This document shows positions 34,830-46,722 of a DNA stretch of 64,000 nt, piece after piece. Below the pieces are notes generated by a model. The model ran no database searches, was not told the origin of the DNA, and saw nothing but the letters and a program-made list of their open reading frames with translations. Numbering within the stretch: position 1 is the stretch's first letter; the number at the start of each line of letters is the position of its first letter. Source of the DNA: Elymus sibiricus (lineage: Eukaryota; Streptophyta; Magnoliopsida; Poales; Poaceae); contig CM077665.1 in assembly GCA_039707655.1 (NCBI GenBank), forward strand, positions 137,225,148-137,289,147, given 5' to 3'. The position numbers and the translations under genes are program-made.

Positions 34830-35283
34830 GCCGTCTGCCATAGCAGACGGCAAAGGCATACTTTGCGGACGGCAAAGCCTTTGCCATCTGCCAGCAGACG
34901 GCCAACACTCCGGCTGAACGGCTGCCGGCAAAGGCCTCTTTGCCGTCTGCCTTTGCCGTCTGCTGGCAGATGGCAAAGCACCTGGACGGCAGACAAAAGG
35001 TGCCAGCCCCGTTAGAGGGCTAACGGCGCTCTTTGCCGTCTGCCAGCAGACGGCAAAGAGCTGCAGCTGACGTCAGCTGACGTCATGCATCAGCTGGGCC
35101 AACGCAGGCTCTTTGCCGTCTGCCAGCAGACGGCAAAGAAGCAAAGGTCTTTGCCGTCTGCCAGCAGACGGCAAAGATGCCAAATAGGCCAGCCCAGGTT
35201 GCACAGGCTGCTGCCACGTGCCCACTTTGCCGTCTGCTAACAGACGGCAAACCTCTTTGCCGTCTGCTAGCAGACGGCAAAGT
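34830..35283. repeat. CACTA subterminal repeats, left end
   Basis: About a dozen TTTGCCGTCTGC or GCAGACGGCAAAG motifs, many paired as TTTGCCGTCTGCnAGCAGACGGCAAA palindromes. In CACTA elements such motifs bind the element's accessory protein. Confidence 0.92.
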
Positions 35284-35760
35284 GGCTATATAGCAACTGT
35301 TTTTTCTGTTTTTTCTTATATCAATTCATTTTCACAGAAATTCAAACACACACATATATATATATTCAGAATCACATAATAAGGCAAAACATTATGTCTT
35401 ATCCACCACATAATATGTCTCATCCACCACATAATAAACAACACATATGCAAATAATATGCAAGCCATATGGATATGATCATCCAACACATACCAAATCA
35501 AAACATATGCAAGTCTCATCCATACATATGCAAGTTTCATTCATCTATACATACATATGCAAGTGTCACATTGTTGATCCTACAAAATCAAAAGAAAATG
35601 GAAGGACAAGGACTCCATGAACGCAAGCTTCCGTGAAGTGAATCAAATCTGCAAAATGAGAAAGAAGAAAGTTAGAAGAAGAAGACTAGAAGAAGAAGAA
35701 GAAGAAGAAGAAGACTAGAATTTTTCTCCTCTTCTTGTTCTTCTTCTTATTGCTTACTTG
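35284..35760. other. CACTA internal non-coding DNA
   Basis: AT-rich sequence with CATATGCAAG-type repeats (35440-35570) and an AGAAGA-rich run at about 35670-35715. No frame or RNA gene was recognised. Confidence 0.6.
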
Positions 35761-35869
35761 TGTCATTTTAGAGCTAACCTAGGTAAATAGGCCATTTTTG
35801 ACCTAAATATGCTAAGTATATCATAAATGAACTAAAAAAGCTAAGTATAGGTCATTTTTGTGCTAACAT

Positions 35870-36515
35870 AAGTAATTATGCCATTTTTGAGCTAATTAAG
35901 CATATTAAGTCATTTTGGAGCTAAATAGGTCATTTATTAAGCATATTATGTCATTTTTGAGCTAGCTAAGCATATTAAGTCATTTTGGAGGAATAAATGC
36001 TAAGTATAGGTCATTTTAGAGCTATCCTAGGTTAAATAGGTCATTTTAGAGCTATCCAAGGTTAAATAGGTCCATTTTTTAGCTAACTAAGCATATAAAT
36101 TCATTTTGGAGGAATAAATGCTAAGTATAGGTCATTTTAGAGCTATCATATGTTAAATAGGTCATTTTTGAGCTAATTAAGGTTATTATGTCATTTTTGA
36201 GCTAGCTAAGCATATAAATTCATTTTGGAGGAATAAATGCTAAGTATAGGTCATTTTAGAGCTATCCTAGGTTAAATAGGTCATTTTGGAGCTAATTAAG
36301 GTTATTATGTCATTTTTGAGCTACCTAAGCATATTAAGTCATTTTGGAGGAATAAATGCTAAGTATAGGTCATTTTAGAGCTATCCTAGGTTAAATAGGT
36401 CATTTTGGAGCTAATTAAGGTTGTTATGTAATTTTTGAGCTAGCTAAGCATATAAATTCATTTTGGAGGAATAAATGCTAAGTATAGGTCATTTTAGAGC
36501 TATCCTAGGTTAAAG
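35870..36515. repeat. Tandem array with a ~119-bp unit inside the CACTA element
   Basis: The phrase GAATAAATGCTAAGTATAGG recurs at 35991, 36112, 36231, 36350 and 36469, a period of 119-121 bp. Each unit also holds shorter TCATTTTxGAGCTA subrepeats about 20-35 bp apart, so the array is hierarchical. Partial units extend the pattern to the left (35760-35990). It lies downstream of the transposase stop. Confidence 0.9.
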
Positions 36516-36659
36516 AATGAATACCTGACATGAATAATATGTATATAATTTAAGTGTATCATCATCATGAACATAATAAAAAATTGAATACCTAACATGA
36601 ACTAATTAATAATATATATTTACATAATAATAATTGAATACCTGGCATGAACTATAATA

Positions 36660-39600
36660 TTAATCTTCATCGTCATCATTAATAAATGCATCATCATTGT
36701 CTATATATGCTTCGGGGTCAATAAATGCATCATCATCATCATCACTATCAGTAATGACGTGCTCATCATCATCATCAATAAATGCATCAACATGTGGAAG
36801 GCCTCCTGTACGTAATCGATCAAGCATTGATAGGTCATCCGCAGCAGTAACCTCTTCTTGTTCCGGCTCTTCTTGTTCCGGCTCTTCTTGTTCCGGCTCA
36901 GGCTCGGATTCACTGCCGCTGTCTACTTCAATGTTCTGGTGTGAAGTAGAGCGGTTCTTGAAACGTTTTTTGGAAAGACGTGTTTCTTGGAAGAATTCTC
37001 CTTCATATGTGTCTGGGTTAATGTGAGGTTCATAATCCTCTTCATTGGGGGGAGGTGGTCTAACACGTGGCGGCACTTCATAAACGACATCCCAACCATT
37101 CAGATTTGGATCAGTTTGGCAGGCCCACGGTAGATAGAAAACTTGGGTCGCCTGTTGAGCCGTAATATAGACATCGGGAACATCCAAATGGGTGCTTTGT
37201 TTGATTTCGACTAGCCCTAGATGTTCATGAGTCCTTCTAGTCTCCTTCGGCTGGAACCAATAACATTTGAAGACTACGACGTTCGGTGGGTTTGCACCAT
37301 AGAATAGAAGTTCATAAATTGCTTCAACTCTTCCATAATACTCGGTACCTCCTTCGCCGATAGCAGAGACACAACAATTTGTAGACTTTCGGTCGGCCAT
37401 AGATAGCTCTTTGCCATAGGTACGAAAGCGATACCCGTTGATGTCGTATTTGTCAAATGAACGGACCTTATAGTCAAAACCATTTGCGACTTGTCTCAAT
37501 TCGGCGTCCATGGACTCTGAACTAGCCTACAAGTTTAATACAAAAGGATTTTTGCATTAGCTAGAAATTAGACGAAGAAATGAAATGGTCTAATAGAAAT
37601 TACCGTTTGTTTGAACCAAGAGATGAAACCGGGATAGCCGCCTCCATGCATTGCCAGAAGCTCATACTCTTCGACGGAATCCTTTTGGATCACCGCTCCA
37701 TACGAGAATTCGGCGACGTATCGACTGTATCAAATATCCGGGAATAAGAGCAGTTCAAAGGAATTAGAGGTTGCGAAACAATGTACCGAGAACTTACTCG
37801 ATGTACGACCGCACTTCTGTTAGGTTGTTCAAGATATACAACGTAATGGTCCGCCATTCGTCGACATCCAACGGTAAGGAAGTATAAGCACCGGCTGGTG
37901 TGAGCTTCCCTTTGAATAGGCTGAGGTTGGATCCACCCTTTTTAGGGTCGCCAGCATTGTACCGAGGCTTCGGATTATGCAAATGACGATTTTTGGCTTC
38001 GTAGTGTGCTGTCACGAAGTTTGCCGCCTCCTCAGTAATGAATGCCTCGGCCATCGATGCTTCAATTCGACGTTTATTTTTACATTTTTCTCGAAGCGTC
38101 TTCTGCATCCTCTCAGTTGCGTAGCACCAACGATTCTGCTCGGGCCCCCCCAATCGTGCCTCGGTCGGGAGATGCAAAATCAAATGCTGCATTGGATTAA
38201 AGAAGCCCGGTGGAAAGATCTTCTCTAACTTGCAGATCAACTCCGGCGCCAACTCTTCCAGTTCTTCTAGCAAGCCAGGCGATAGTTCTTTCGCACAAAG
38301 AACACGGAAGAAATAGCTCAGCTCTGCCAGTACTAGCCATTCATCCTCAGGGATAAAGCCACGCAACATCACCGGCATTACCCGCTCAAGCCATATGTGC
38401 CAATCATGACTCTTGAGACCAAATATTTTCAATTTTTCAAGGCTCGCTCCCCTCTTTAGATTCGCTGCATACCCATCGGGGAACATCAACTCATTTTTCA
38501 CCCACAGGAGTATTTCCCTCATAACTGGCCTTCCAAGATTGAACCATGCCTTTGGCTTCGTCTAGTTCTTCTTTCCTTTCGGTTGTCGCATGTTTTGTAG
38601 TGGTCTATCACATAGAGCCTGCTGATCGACTCTAGCCTTAGGATTATCCTTTGTTTTCCCCTCTATGCCGAACAATGTACCAAAGAGGGCCTCGCCGACA
38701 TTCTTTTCAGTGTGCATCACGTCGATGTTGTGTGGGCAAAGGAGGTCTTTGAAGTAAGGCAGATCCCACAAGCATGTCTTGTGAGTCCAGGCGTGTTCCG
38801 AATTATACCCCTTGAAATACCCTGGACGCTCTGGATCCGGCTCGAGAGAGTTTAACTGATCCAGGGTCTGTTGGCCTGTCAACGCAGGTGGTGCAGAGTT
38901 TTTGACAACTCTACCTTTGATGAAGTTCTTCTTGTCTTTTCTGAACTTATGGCGAGGATCCAGGAACTGTCTATGCATGTCGAAGCAAGAAAACTTGCCA
39001 CCCTTCTGCAGCCGACGAAACTCAAGAGCTGCCTTGCATGTGGGGCACAGGAACCTTCCATGCACACACCAGCCAACGAATAGCGCATACGCCGGCAAGT
39101 CATGCATCGAGTACATGTACCGCACACGCATTAGGAAGTTTTTTTTTGTAGCGGCGTCGTATGTCTTGATCCCATTATCCCAAGCTTCTTGCAGTTCATC
39201 CTTAAGCGGCTGCATGTACACATTCATACTCTTCCCCGGATAGTTGGGCCCCGGAATTATCAACGTCAGGAAAATGTTCTTTCTTTGCATAATCTGTCCG
39301 GGGGGGAGATTGAGTGGAATGACAAATACAGGCCAACAACTGTATTGGGCTGCCATCATACCAAACACATTGAACCCATCCGTGCTTATGGCGATTCAAG
39401 GATGCCTTGGATCTGCCGCTTTAGCATGATGTATTGCATCGAAGCGCTTCCACGCAAAAGCGTCCGATGTGTGTACCAACATCGGCTCCCCATCTGCATC
39501 TAGTTCGGTTCTTTTGCCCAATTTGTGCCATGTCATCTGTCTGGCCGTCTCTTCGACCATGAAAAGACGTTGAAGTCTTGGTATGATTGGCATATACCGA

Positions 39601-40349
39601 AGAACATTAACTGGGATTTTTGTCTGACTCTTCTCACCCATACCGTTGTCTACCTCAACATACCTGGAAGACAGGCAAACGGGACAATACTTCAAGTCTG
39701 CATACTCAAGCCTAAGTAAGGCACATCCTTTCTCACAGGCATCTATCTTCTCATAGGGCATCTTAAGTACACGGAGGATTTTGTCCGACTGGTACAGGTT
39801 TGCAGGCATTACATGGCCTTTGGGTAGAAAATGTCCAAATAGTGTCATCATCGCGTCGTAGCATTCTCTACCCAAGTTGAATTGAGCCTTCAGAGCCATT
39901 ACTTGTGCGATGGCATCCAGCTGACAAAGCTCAGTGTGCTCGTGGAGAGGACGTTTTGAAGACTCCAACATATCATTGAAGGCTTTTGCAGATTCCTCCA
40001 TCTCATCGTCCGAATCCCGAGCATCATCAAAGTCTTCCACCATGTCTTCCATCCCGGTACCATGCTCGTCGGTGCGACGACGGCCCTCCTCAGCTCTGGC
40101 ACGTTGGGCAGACTCACCATGAAATGTCCAGACCTTATAATTAGGCGTAAAACCCAACTTCTGCAGGTGTTTGATCATTTCAAACTCTGACTTCTTATGA
40201 AAGTTGTCGCACTCGACACAGGGGCACCAGGTTGTTTCCTGTCCATTTGCAAATGCGGCTCTCACAAACCCCTTGGTTTTTCTTATCCATTCATGGGTCA
40301 TGTCTTTCTGACTAGTGTGACCGGTGTACATCCACGCACGATCACTCAT
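36660..40349 (-). pseudogene. CACTA transposase (TNP2 type), three-exon model with two in-frame stops
   Basis: Exons inferred from frame and GT/AG borders: 40349-37798, 37724-37604 and 37526-36660, together 1,180 codons. The start is the ATG of MSDRAWMYTGH. Residues 1-80 match the transposase-associated domain. The TNP2 core spans about 320-595 (ISTDGFN, MHDLPAY, CPTC), a DUF4218-like region about 610-770 (KSHDWHIWLERVMP), and a DUF4216-like region is in exon 3 (VVFKCYWF, FYLPWACQ). The C-terminus has EPEQEE repeats and an acidic tail. TGA (39396-39398), eight codons before the DG of ISTDGFN, and TAG (38562-38564) interrupt exon 1 without any frameshift. The protein would bind the ends and cut the element out. 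Exon borders are predictions. Confidence 0.88.
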
Positions 40350-40479
40350 CTTGCCTAGCTACTGGACACACAAGAAATATATACATAATTCAGCAAACCA
40401 TATTCATCAGTTAATAGAGTTTGTCAGTTTTATTACGTCCATGCAACCTAGACGCTAGTAGGTAAAGATAGGTCCTAAT

Positions 40480-40712
40480 CCCACCCGAGTATGTGTAGAT
40501 GGGTTCGTTTTCCCATGCTCGGCTCCGGATCTGACGCAAAATTTCGGCAGCACCTCCCCGCTGTTCTCCTGATACACGTCTCGGCAATAAGCAGAGAGGA
40601 TGTGTACCCGGAGAACAACAGGGAGGCACTGACGAAATTCTGCATCGGATCCGGAGTAGAGCATATGGGAAAATGAACCCAATCTACACATACTCGGGCT
40701 GTCCATGGATAA
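40480..40712. repeat. Long imperfect inverted repeat upstream of the CACTA transposase
   Basis: Arms of about 110 bp (about 40482-40590 and 40597-40710) pair around a short centre. CCCGAGTATGTGTAGATGGG on the left matches CCAATCTACACATACTCGGG on the right, and TCCGGATCTGACGCAAAATT matches the inverse of GAAATTCTGCATCGGATCCGGA. RNA from either strand could fold into a hairpin. Confidence 0.85.
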
Positions 40713-41109
40713 CGTTGGACAATTCGAAAGAATCACGGTTATAAATATGCAAATGCATGCATATTTATAGATGTAACCCTTTCGAACGGGAGACGCATAG
40801 TGGTCACGCATACTGATGATTGACACCTATAGCTAGCAAGTTTCATCGGCACGAAGACCGGAACAGAGCAAATGAAGGGGGGAGGAGGAGATGTCATTTA
40901 TGCTCACCCACGAACGCAGGGGCAGAGCTCGTCGTACGCACGGGGAGGTCGTCGAACACCAGACCCTCGCAGCAACGAAAGAGCTGCACATTTAAATCCA
41001 CCCGATCAACACAAATATATATGATGTTTTTCATAACAAAATAGGGAAATATATGACCCCGTCGGCCTCTGGAAGGCCGAAGAGCACCTTTTCGGTCAAC
41101 AGGAGGCCG

Positions 41110-41350
41110 AAGAGGTGTCGGCGTCGGGGGTGTCGTGGTGTCGGGCTGTCGTGGTGTCGGGGTGTCGGGTCGGGGTGTCGGGGTGTCGTGGTGTCGGGGT
41201 GTCGGGGTGTCGTGTCGGGGTGTCGGGGTGTCTCGGATGTCGTGTCGGGGTGTCATGTCGGGGTCGGGGTGTCATGTCAGGGTCGGGGTGTCGGGGTGTC
41301 GTGTCGGGGTCGGGGTGTCGTGTCGGGGTCGGGGTCCGGGTGTCGGGGTC
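41110..41350. repeat. GTGTCGGGG minisatellite in the CACTA element
   Basis: About 25 degenerate copies of an 8-9-bp unit (GGTGTCGG, with GTCGTGTCGG variants). It is adjacent to the (TTC)n tract. Continuous open frames here are a by-product of the short repeat period. Confidence 0.92.
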
Positions 41351-41624
41351 TTTTTTCCCTCTTTTTCCTTTTCTTCTTCTTCCTCTTCTTCCTTTTCTTC
41401 CTTTTTTCCTTCTTCTTCTTCTTCTTCTTCTTCTTCTTCTTCTTCTTCTTTTTTCTTCTCTTCCTCCTCTTCTTTTCTTCTTCCTTTCCTTTTTCCTCTT
41501 CTTCTTCTCCTCCTCTCCTCCTCCTCTTCTTCTTCTTCTTCTTCTTCTTGTTCTTCTTCTTATTTTTTCTTCTCCTCCTCCTCTTCTTCTTTTTCTTTTT
41601 CTTCTTCTTCTTCTTCTTCTTCTT

Positions 41625-41655
<31 letters not shown>

Positions 41656-41722
41656 TTTTTTCTTCTTTTCCTTTTTCTTTTTCCTTTTTTTCCTTTTTCT
41701 TTTCTTCTTTTTCTTTCTTCTA
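41347..41722. repeat. (TTC)n polypyrimidine tract in the CACTA element
   Basis: About 375 bases almost without a purine on the plus strand, mostly TTC with CTC and TTTTTC interruptions. Three overlapping open frames encode only runs of Phe, Ser or Leu and are not genes. Confidence 0.95.
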
Positions 41723-42158
41723 GGTTTCTTTCTACCTAAATGTCTAAATATCTAAAAACCTAAACATCTAAGTATCTAAACTCCTAAATGTCTAAATATC
41801 TAAAACCTAAACAGAAAAAATAATAAAAAAAACAGAAAAAAGGGGCAGGAGGGGGAGCTCACCAGAGGGGGGCAGAGGGGTTGGCCGGCGAGGGGGCGGC
41901 GACGGGGCTGGCCGGCGTCCGGGCCGCGACGGGGCGGCGAGGGGCAGGCTGGGCGCTGCCGCGCGGGCACGGGGAGGGGCAGTGGGGCGGGGCAGTGGGC
42001 GGCGTCGGCAGTCGCGGGTGCGGCGGGCGGCGGGCCGGGGCGGGTCGGGGGCGGCGGCGGGGGCGGCGGCGGCGTGGGGTCGGGGTCGGGAGGGGAGAGG
42101 CAGAGAGAGTGGAGAGAGTGGGGGGGGGGGGGGTGGGCCGTTAGGGCCGTTAGTAGGT
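41723..42158. other. CACTA internal region: short TCTAAA repeats, then a GC-rich block
   Basis: CTAAATATCTAAA-type repeats (41730-41810) are followed by a strongly GC-rich block (41830-42115) and a G-run at about 42120-42132. Open frames in the GC block are low-complexity Pro/Gly/Arg with no recognised domain. Confidence 0.6.
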
Positions 42159-42159
42159 A

Positions 42160-42462
42160 TTTTCTTTGCCGTCCGCTAGCAGACGGCAAAGATTCTTTGC
42201 CGTCCGCTAGCAGACGGCAAAGAGGTGGGGTGGGCCGTTGCAGTTAACTGGCCTCCACTGGGCCCCACCCCACCTCTTTGCCGTCTGCTAGCGGATGGCA
42301 AAGAAACTTTGCCGTCCGCTAGCAGACGGCAAAGAGCTGGCTGATGGCAAACAGTGTCTTTGCCATCAGCTAGATCTTTGCCATCCGCTTTCCCAAAGCA
42401 GACGGCAAACAACCTCTTTGCCGTCTGCCAGCAGACGGCAAAGAGCTGGCAGATGGCAAAGT
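42160..42462. repeat. CACTA subterminal repeats, right end
   Basis: The same TTTGCCGTCTGC/AGCAGACGGCAAAG palindromic units as at the left end, including TTTGCCGTCCGC variants, up to the terminal inverted repeat. Confidence 0.92.
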
Positions 42463-42479
42463 CCCTGATTCCAGTAGTG

Positions 42480-42723
42480 TCAAGGATATGGTTAAGTTGT
42501 CTTCTTCCTTCCATCATCAAGAGGGGTTGTGGATACTTGGTCATGACAAGATTGCTTATGATTTGAGTTGATGGCAATCTTGTGGAGTGAAAATCTTCCA
42601 AGTACCTACAAAAGGTTTAGATGCAATACAAGGGAGCATAGAATTCCATGGCATAAAATAACATGTTAGGAGTATCATGGAAATATCAAGAAAGCTCATG
42701 CCCTTGCATGCAACCGAGTGAGT
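42480..42723 (-). other. Sirevirus 3' non-coding region next to pol
   Basis: Short segment between the CACTA target duplication and the pol stop codon; no frame recognised. Confidence 0.7.
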
Positions 42724-45700
42724 CTAGCTCAAGTTTGAAGCATCAATGATGTTCAACTCACTCCTCAAATGACAAAACGTTTTCTCATCAAGTGGCTTAG
42801 TAAAGATATCGGCCAATTGCTTGTTAGTACGGACATGCTTAAGATCAATATCTCCTTTGGCAACATGATCACGAATGAAATGATGTCTGACTTGAATATG
42901 TTTAGTTCGAGAATGTTGCATAGGATTATGACCAATTTTAATAGCACTTTCATTGTCGCAAAGTAATGGAACATTTCTAACATGGATTCCATAATCCTTA
43001 AGCATTTGTGTCATCCATACTAATTGTGCACAACAAGATCCGGCAGCAATATACTCAGCTTCGGCAGTAGATAGAGATACCGAGTTTTGTTTCTTGGAGG
43101 ACCAAGACACAAGAGATCTACCCAAAAATTGACAAGTACCCGAGGTGGATTTTCTATCAACCTTGTCACCGGCATAGTCCGAATCGGAATAGCCAACAAG
43201 GTTAAAAGAAGATCCCTTGGGATACCAAATGCCAAAGTTTGGTGTTTGTATCAAATATCTCACAATACGTTTTACAGCCAAAAGATGACACTCTTTAGGT
43301 GCAGCTTGATATCTAGCACACATGCAAACACTAAGCATAATATCGGGACGAGAGGCACATAGATATAGCAATGAACCAATCATAGATCGATAAACCTTTT
43401 GATCAACCGGTTCGTCCTCCTTGGTAAGATCAACATGTCCACTAGTAGGCATGGGAGTTTTCATACCTTTGCACTCTTGCATGTTGAACTTCTTGATCAA
43501 GTCCTTGGTATACTTAGTTTGAGAGATAAAAGTTCCTTCTTTCATTTGCTTGATTTGCAAACCAAGAAAGAATTTCAGCTCACACATCATTGACATCTCA
43601 TACTTCTCGGACATCAACCCTCCAAATCTTTCACTAAATTGTGGGTTAGTAGATCCAAAGATAATATCATCCACATAGATTTGGCACACAAATAATTCAC
43701 CATTAACTCTCTTAGTGAATAAGGTTGCGTCAATTTTACCAATTTCAAAACCTTTTTCAATGAGAAACTTTGTTAAGCATTTGTACCAAGCACGAGGGGC
43801 TTGCTTAAGACCATAAAGAGCTTTACGAAGCTTGTAAACATGATTAGGTTTCTTAGGATTCACAAAACCAGGTGGTTGCTTAACATAGACTTCTTCTTCA
43901 ATCTCACCATTTAAAAAGGCACTTTTAATGTCCATTTGATAAAGCGTGATATCATGGTGATTAGCATAAGCAAGAAGAATGCGAATAGCTTCAAGTCTAG
44001 CGACGGGGGCGTAGGTCTCACCGTAGTCCATACCTTCGACTTGCGTATATCCTTGGGCTACGAGACGAGCCTTGTTCCGTACGACTTGACCATCTTCGTC
44101 TTGCTTGTTCCGAAACACCCATTTTGTTCCGATGATGTTTTGCTCATCCTTGGGCTTTTCCACGAGTGTCCACACTTCGTTCCTCTCGAAGTTGTGAAGC
44201 TCTTCATGCATCGCGTTCACCCAATCCGCGTCTTCAAGAGCTTGTTCTACCTTCAAGGGCTCAATGCTAGAGATGAAAGAATAATGCTCACAAAAGTTAG
44301 CTAGGCGAGTTTTAGAGCGAGTGATTCTCCCTGTTTGTATATCACCAAAGATTTGGTTTAGGGGATGGTTCTTGGTCACTTGAGCTCGAATTCGGGTCAG
44401 CTTCCGATTGTTGGATGGTGGAGCTTCTTCTTCATCATCATCTCCTTCCTCTTCGTTGTTGTTGAAGGTGTCATTTCCTTGAGGTGGTGGTGAAGGAGGT
44501 TGTGGTGGATCTTCATGATGCACTTCCTCCTCTTCATCATCTTGACGTGTACCGCTTGTGGATGCCTCCATGTCATGTTGTGGTTCACCTTGACGTGAAG
44601 TAGGGGCTTCCACTTGAGTTGATGAAGTACTTTCCTTAACCTCCATGGGACGAATCTTGCCGATGGATAAGTCTTGGATAGCTTCCGAAGGGTCCTTATC
44701 ACCTACATCATTTGGCAATTGTTCGACTTGCGAACCATTAGATTCATCAAACTTCACATCTACTGTCTCTTCAACTTTTTGAGTGAAGTTGTTGTAGACA
44801 CGGTAAGTGTGAGAGTTCGATCCGTAACCGAGTAGGAAACCTTCATGAGATTTAGGAGCAAATTTAGTACGACGATGCTTATCAAGAATGTAGCACTTTG
44901 AGCCGAATACCCGAAAGTATCCAACTTGGGGTTTGTTACCAGTGAGTAGCTCGTATGCCGTTTTACCGAGAAGCTTGTGCAAGTAAAGTCAGTTTGTGGC
45001 ATGACACGCTGTTTCCACGGCTTCTGCCCAAAAGTGTCTTGGCGTCTTGTATTCATCAAGCATCGTTCTTGCCATCTCAATAAGCGACCGGTTCTTCCTC
45101 TCAACAACTGCATTTTGTTGAGGCATGTACGTAGCCGAGAACTCATGTGAAACACCTTCTTCGTCAAGAAAGGTATCCACATGGGTGTTCTTGAACTCCG
45201 ATCCGTTATCGCTCCGAACCTTCTTGATCTTCACTTCAAATTGATTTTGCGCTTTGCGAGCGAAGTTCTTGAAGATCTTTTGAACCTGCGACTTATCATC
45301 AAGAAAGAATACCCACGTAAATCTGGAAAAATCATCAACTGTAACTAGACCATAGGAATTTCCACCGAGACTCTTGTAAGCATTGGGACCAAAAAGATCC
45401 ATGTGAAGTAACTCGACTGGTCTCCTAGTAGTCATGATATTCTTAACGGGATGACTTCCACCTACTTGCTTTCCAGCCTGACAAGCACTACAAAGTCTAT
45501 CTTTGTCAAAGATAACATCTCTAACACCAAGTATGTGATCACCTTTGATAAGCTTGTCTAGATTACGCATGCCAACATGTCCTAGTCTTCTATGCCAAAG
45601 CCAACCTTTAGAAGATTTTGCAATAAGACAAGTACGAGGTTTGGATCTCTTAGTGAAATCTACAATGTATAGATCACCTCTATGGAAACCGGTAAAGACC

Positions 45701-46668
45701 ATTTTATGATTATCTTGACGAAACACTTGGCAATCTACTTTCGTGAATAGCACATTAAAACCAAAGTCGGCGAGTCTAGATACGGAAAGAAGATTGTAGC
45801 CAAGAGATTCAACAAGCATAACATTTTGAATAGAGCTATCATCGGATATGGCCACCTTACCAAGACCAAGTACCTTACCCTTGGAGTTGTCTCCAAACGT
45901 TACGTACCTTCGCGGTCCATGGTTTGGTGTGATCTCTTCAAACATCTCTCTATCTCCGGTCATATGATCGGTACATCCGCTATCGAGAATCCACTCTTTT
46001 CCTCCGGACATGTAATCCTTGAAGTTTGCCATGAGACTTAGATTCTTCATGATCTTCTCATACTCGATGTCGAACAACTCATCTTCATCATAGTAGCCAT
46101 GTTCCACATTGTCATCATCAAGTGGGAAATCCTCGTCATAAAGAACAAGCGATTCGTTAGGGTTGTGATCATGACAATGCTCAAACTTATGAATGTGAAT
46201 GGCTTCTACAACGATGTTGTTGATAGTAGTGACATCTCCTTTAGCACGCATGAGGTCTCTAAGCTCAAATAGACAATCATCAAACTTGGGATCACTAGGC
46301 GTCATTTTGTGGAAGGCAATAGATTTATGAAAAATTTCATCAAGATTATTTAATGAATAACTTGGATATCATTTCTCCAAGTCATTCCACAAAGTGTAAG
46401 CACATACAAAATTCTTCATTTGATTAAGCACATTTCTAGGTAATGCTCTAACAATGAGATTGACAGTTCTAAGATTGCATAGCATATCAATTTCCTCTTC
46501 GTGTGTGGGATGTAAAGGATCAATAGGAGGCACATAGGGGCACTTAACATATTTGCTCAATTGAAATTCATTAAATAACTCAAGCATCAAGGTTTTCCAT
46601 TGGCTATAGTACTCTCCATCAAGAATAGGCACTCTACAACTCAAACTCCCTATACTAGACACATCCAT
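42724..46668 (-). pseudogene. Sirevirus gag-pol with a shortened GAG and two in-frame stops
   Basis: One continuous frame from the ATG at 46668 to the stop at 42724, broken only by TGA at 46369-46371 and TGA at 44989-44991. The first 100 codons are a GAG N-terminus. After a further stretch the frame enters an acidic segment (DEDFPLDDDN) and then protease (DSGCTDHMTG). No CCHC zinc knuckle is present, so the middle of gag is probably deleted. Integrase follows (WHRRLGHVG ... CSACQAGK; HMDLFGP ... SDNGSEF ... NAVVERK), then RT ([27 protein letters not shown]) and RNase H ([20 protein letters not shown]). Catalytic motifs of IN, RT and RNase H look intact. Confidence 0.92.
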
Positions 46669-46710
46669 CTTCCTCCTCGGTGATTAAACCGAAGCAATGG
46701 AGACCAAAGC

Positions 46711-46720
46711 TCTGATACCA
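46711..46720 (-). other. Primer-binding site of the Sirevirus
   Basis: TGGTATCAGAGC on the minus strand, two bases from the 5' LTR, an exact-looking match to the 3' end of plant initiator methionine tRNA. Confidence 0.88.
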
Positions 46721-46722
46721 AT

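Larger units (their letters stand above)
34808..42479 (-). mobile_element. CACTA (En/Spm) DNA transposon, 7,672 bp
   Basis: Ends are inverted repeats CACTACAGGAATCAG at 34808 and CTGATTCCAGTAGTG at 42465-42479 (one mismatch). They are flanked by the 3-bp target duplication TCA (34805-34807 and 42480-42482), the CACTA signature. Both subterminal regions carry palindromic TTTGCCGTCTGC/GCAGACGGCAAA units. One transposase gene of the TNP2 type is on the minus strand. No second, TNP1-like gene was recognised. Removing the element joins the Sirevirus 3' region cleanly. Confidence 0.95.

Noticed and set aside
34785..35280. Several short frames, and possible CRISPR-like spacing, in the TTTGCCGTCTGC repeats
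   Set aside because: The palindromic units are irregularly spaced CACTA subterminal repeats in a plant genome, bounded by CACTA TIRs and a 3-bp TSD.
41053..41755. Three overlapping long plus-strand frames over the minisatellite and TTC tract
   Set aside because: They arise because repeats without stops read open in every frame; products are homopolymer-like.
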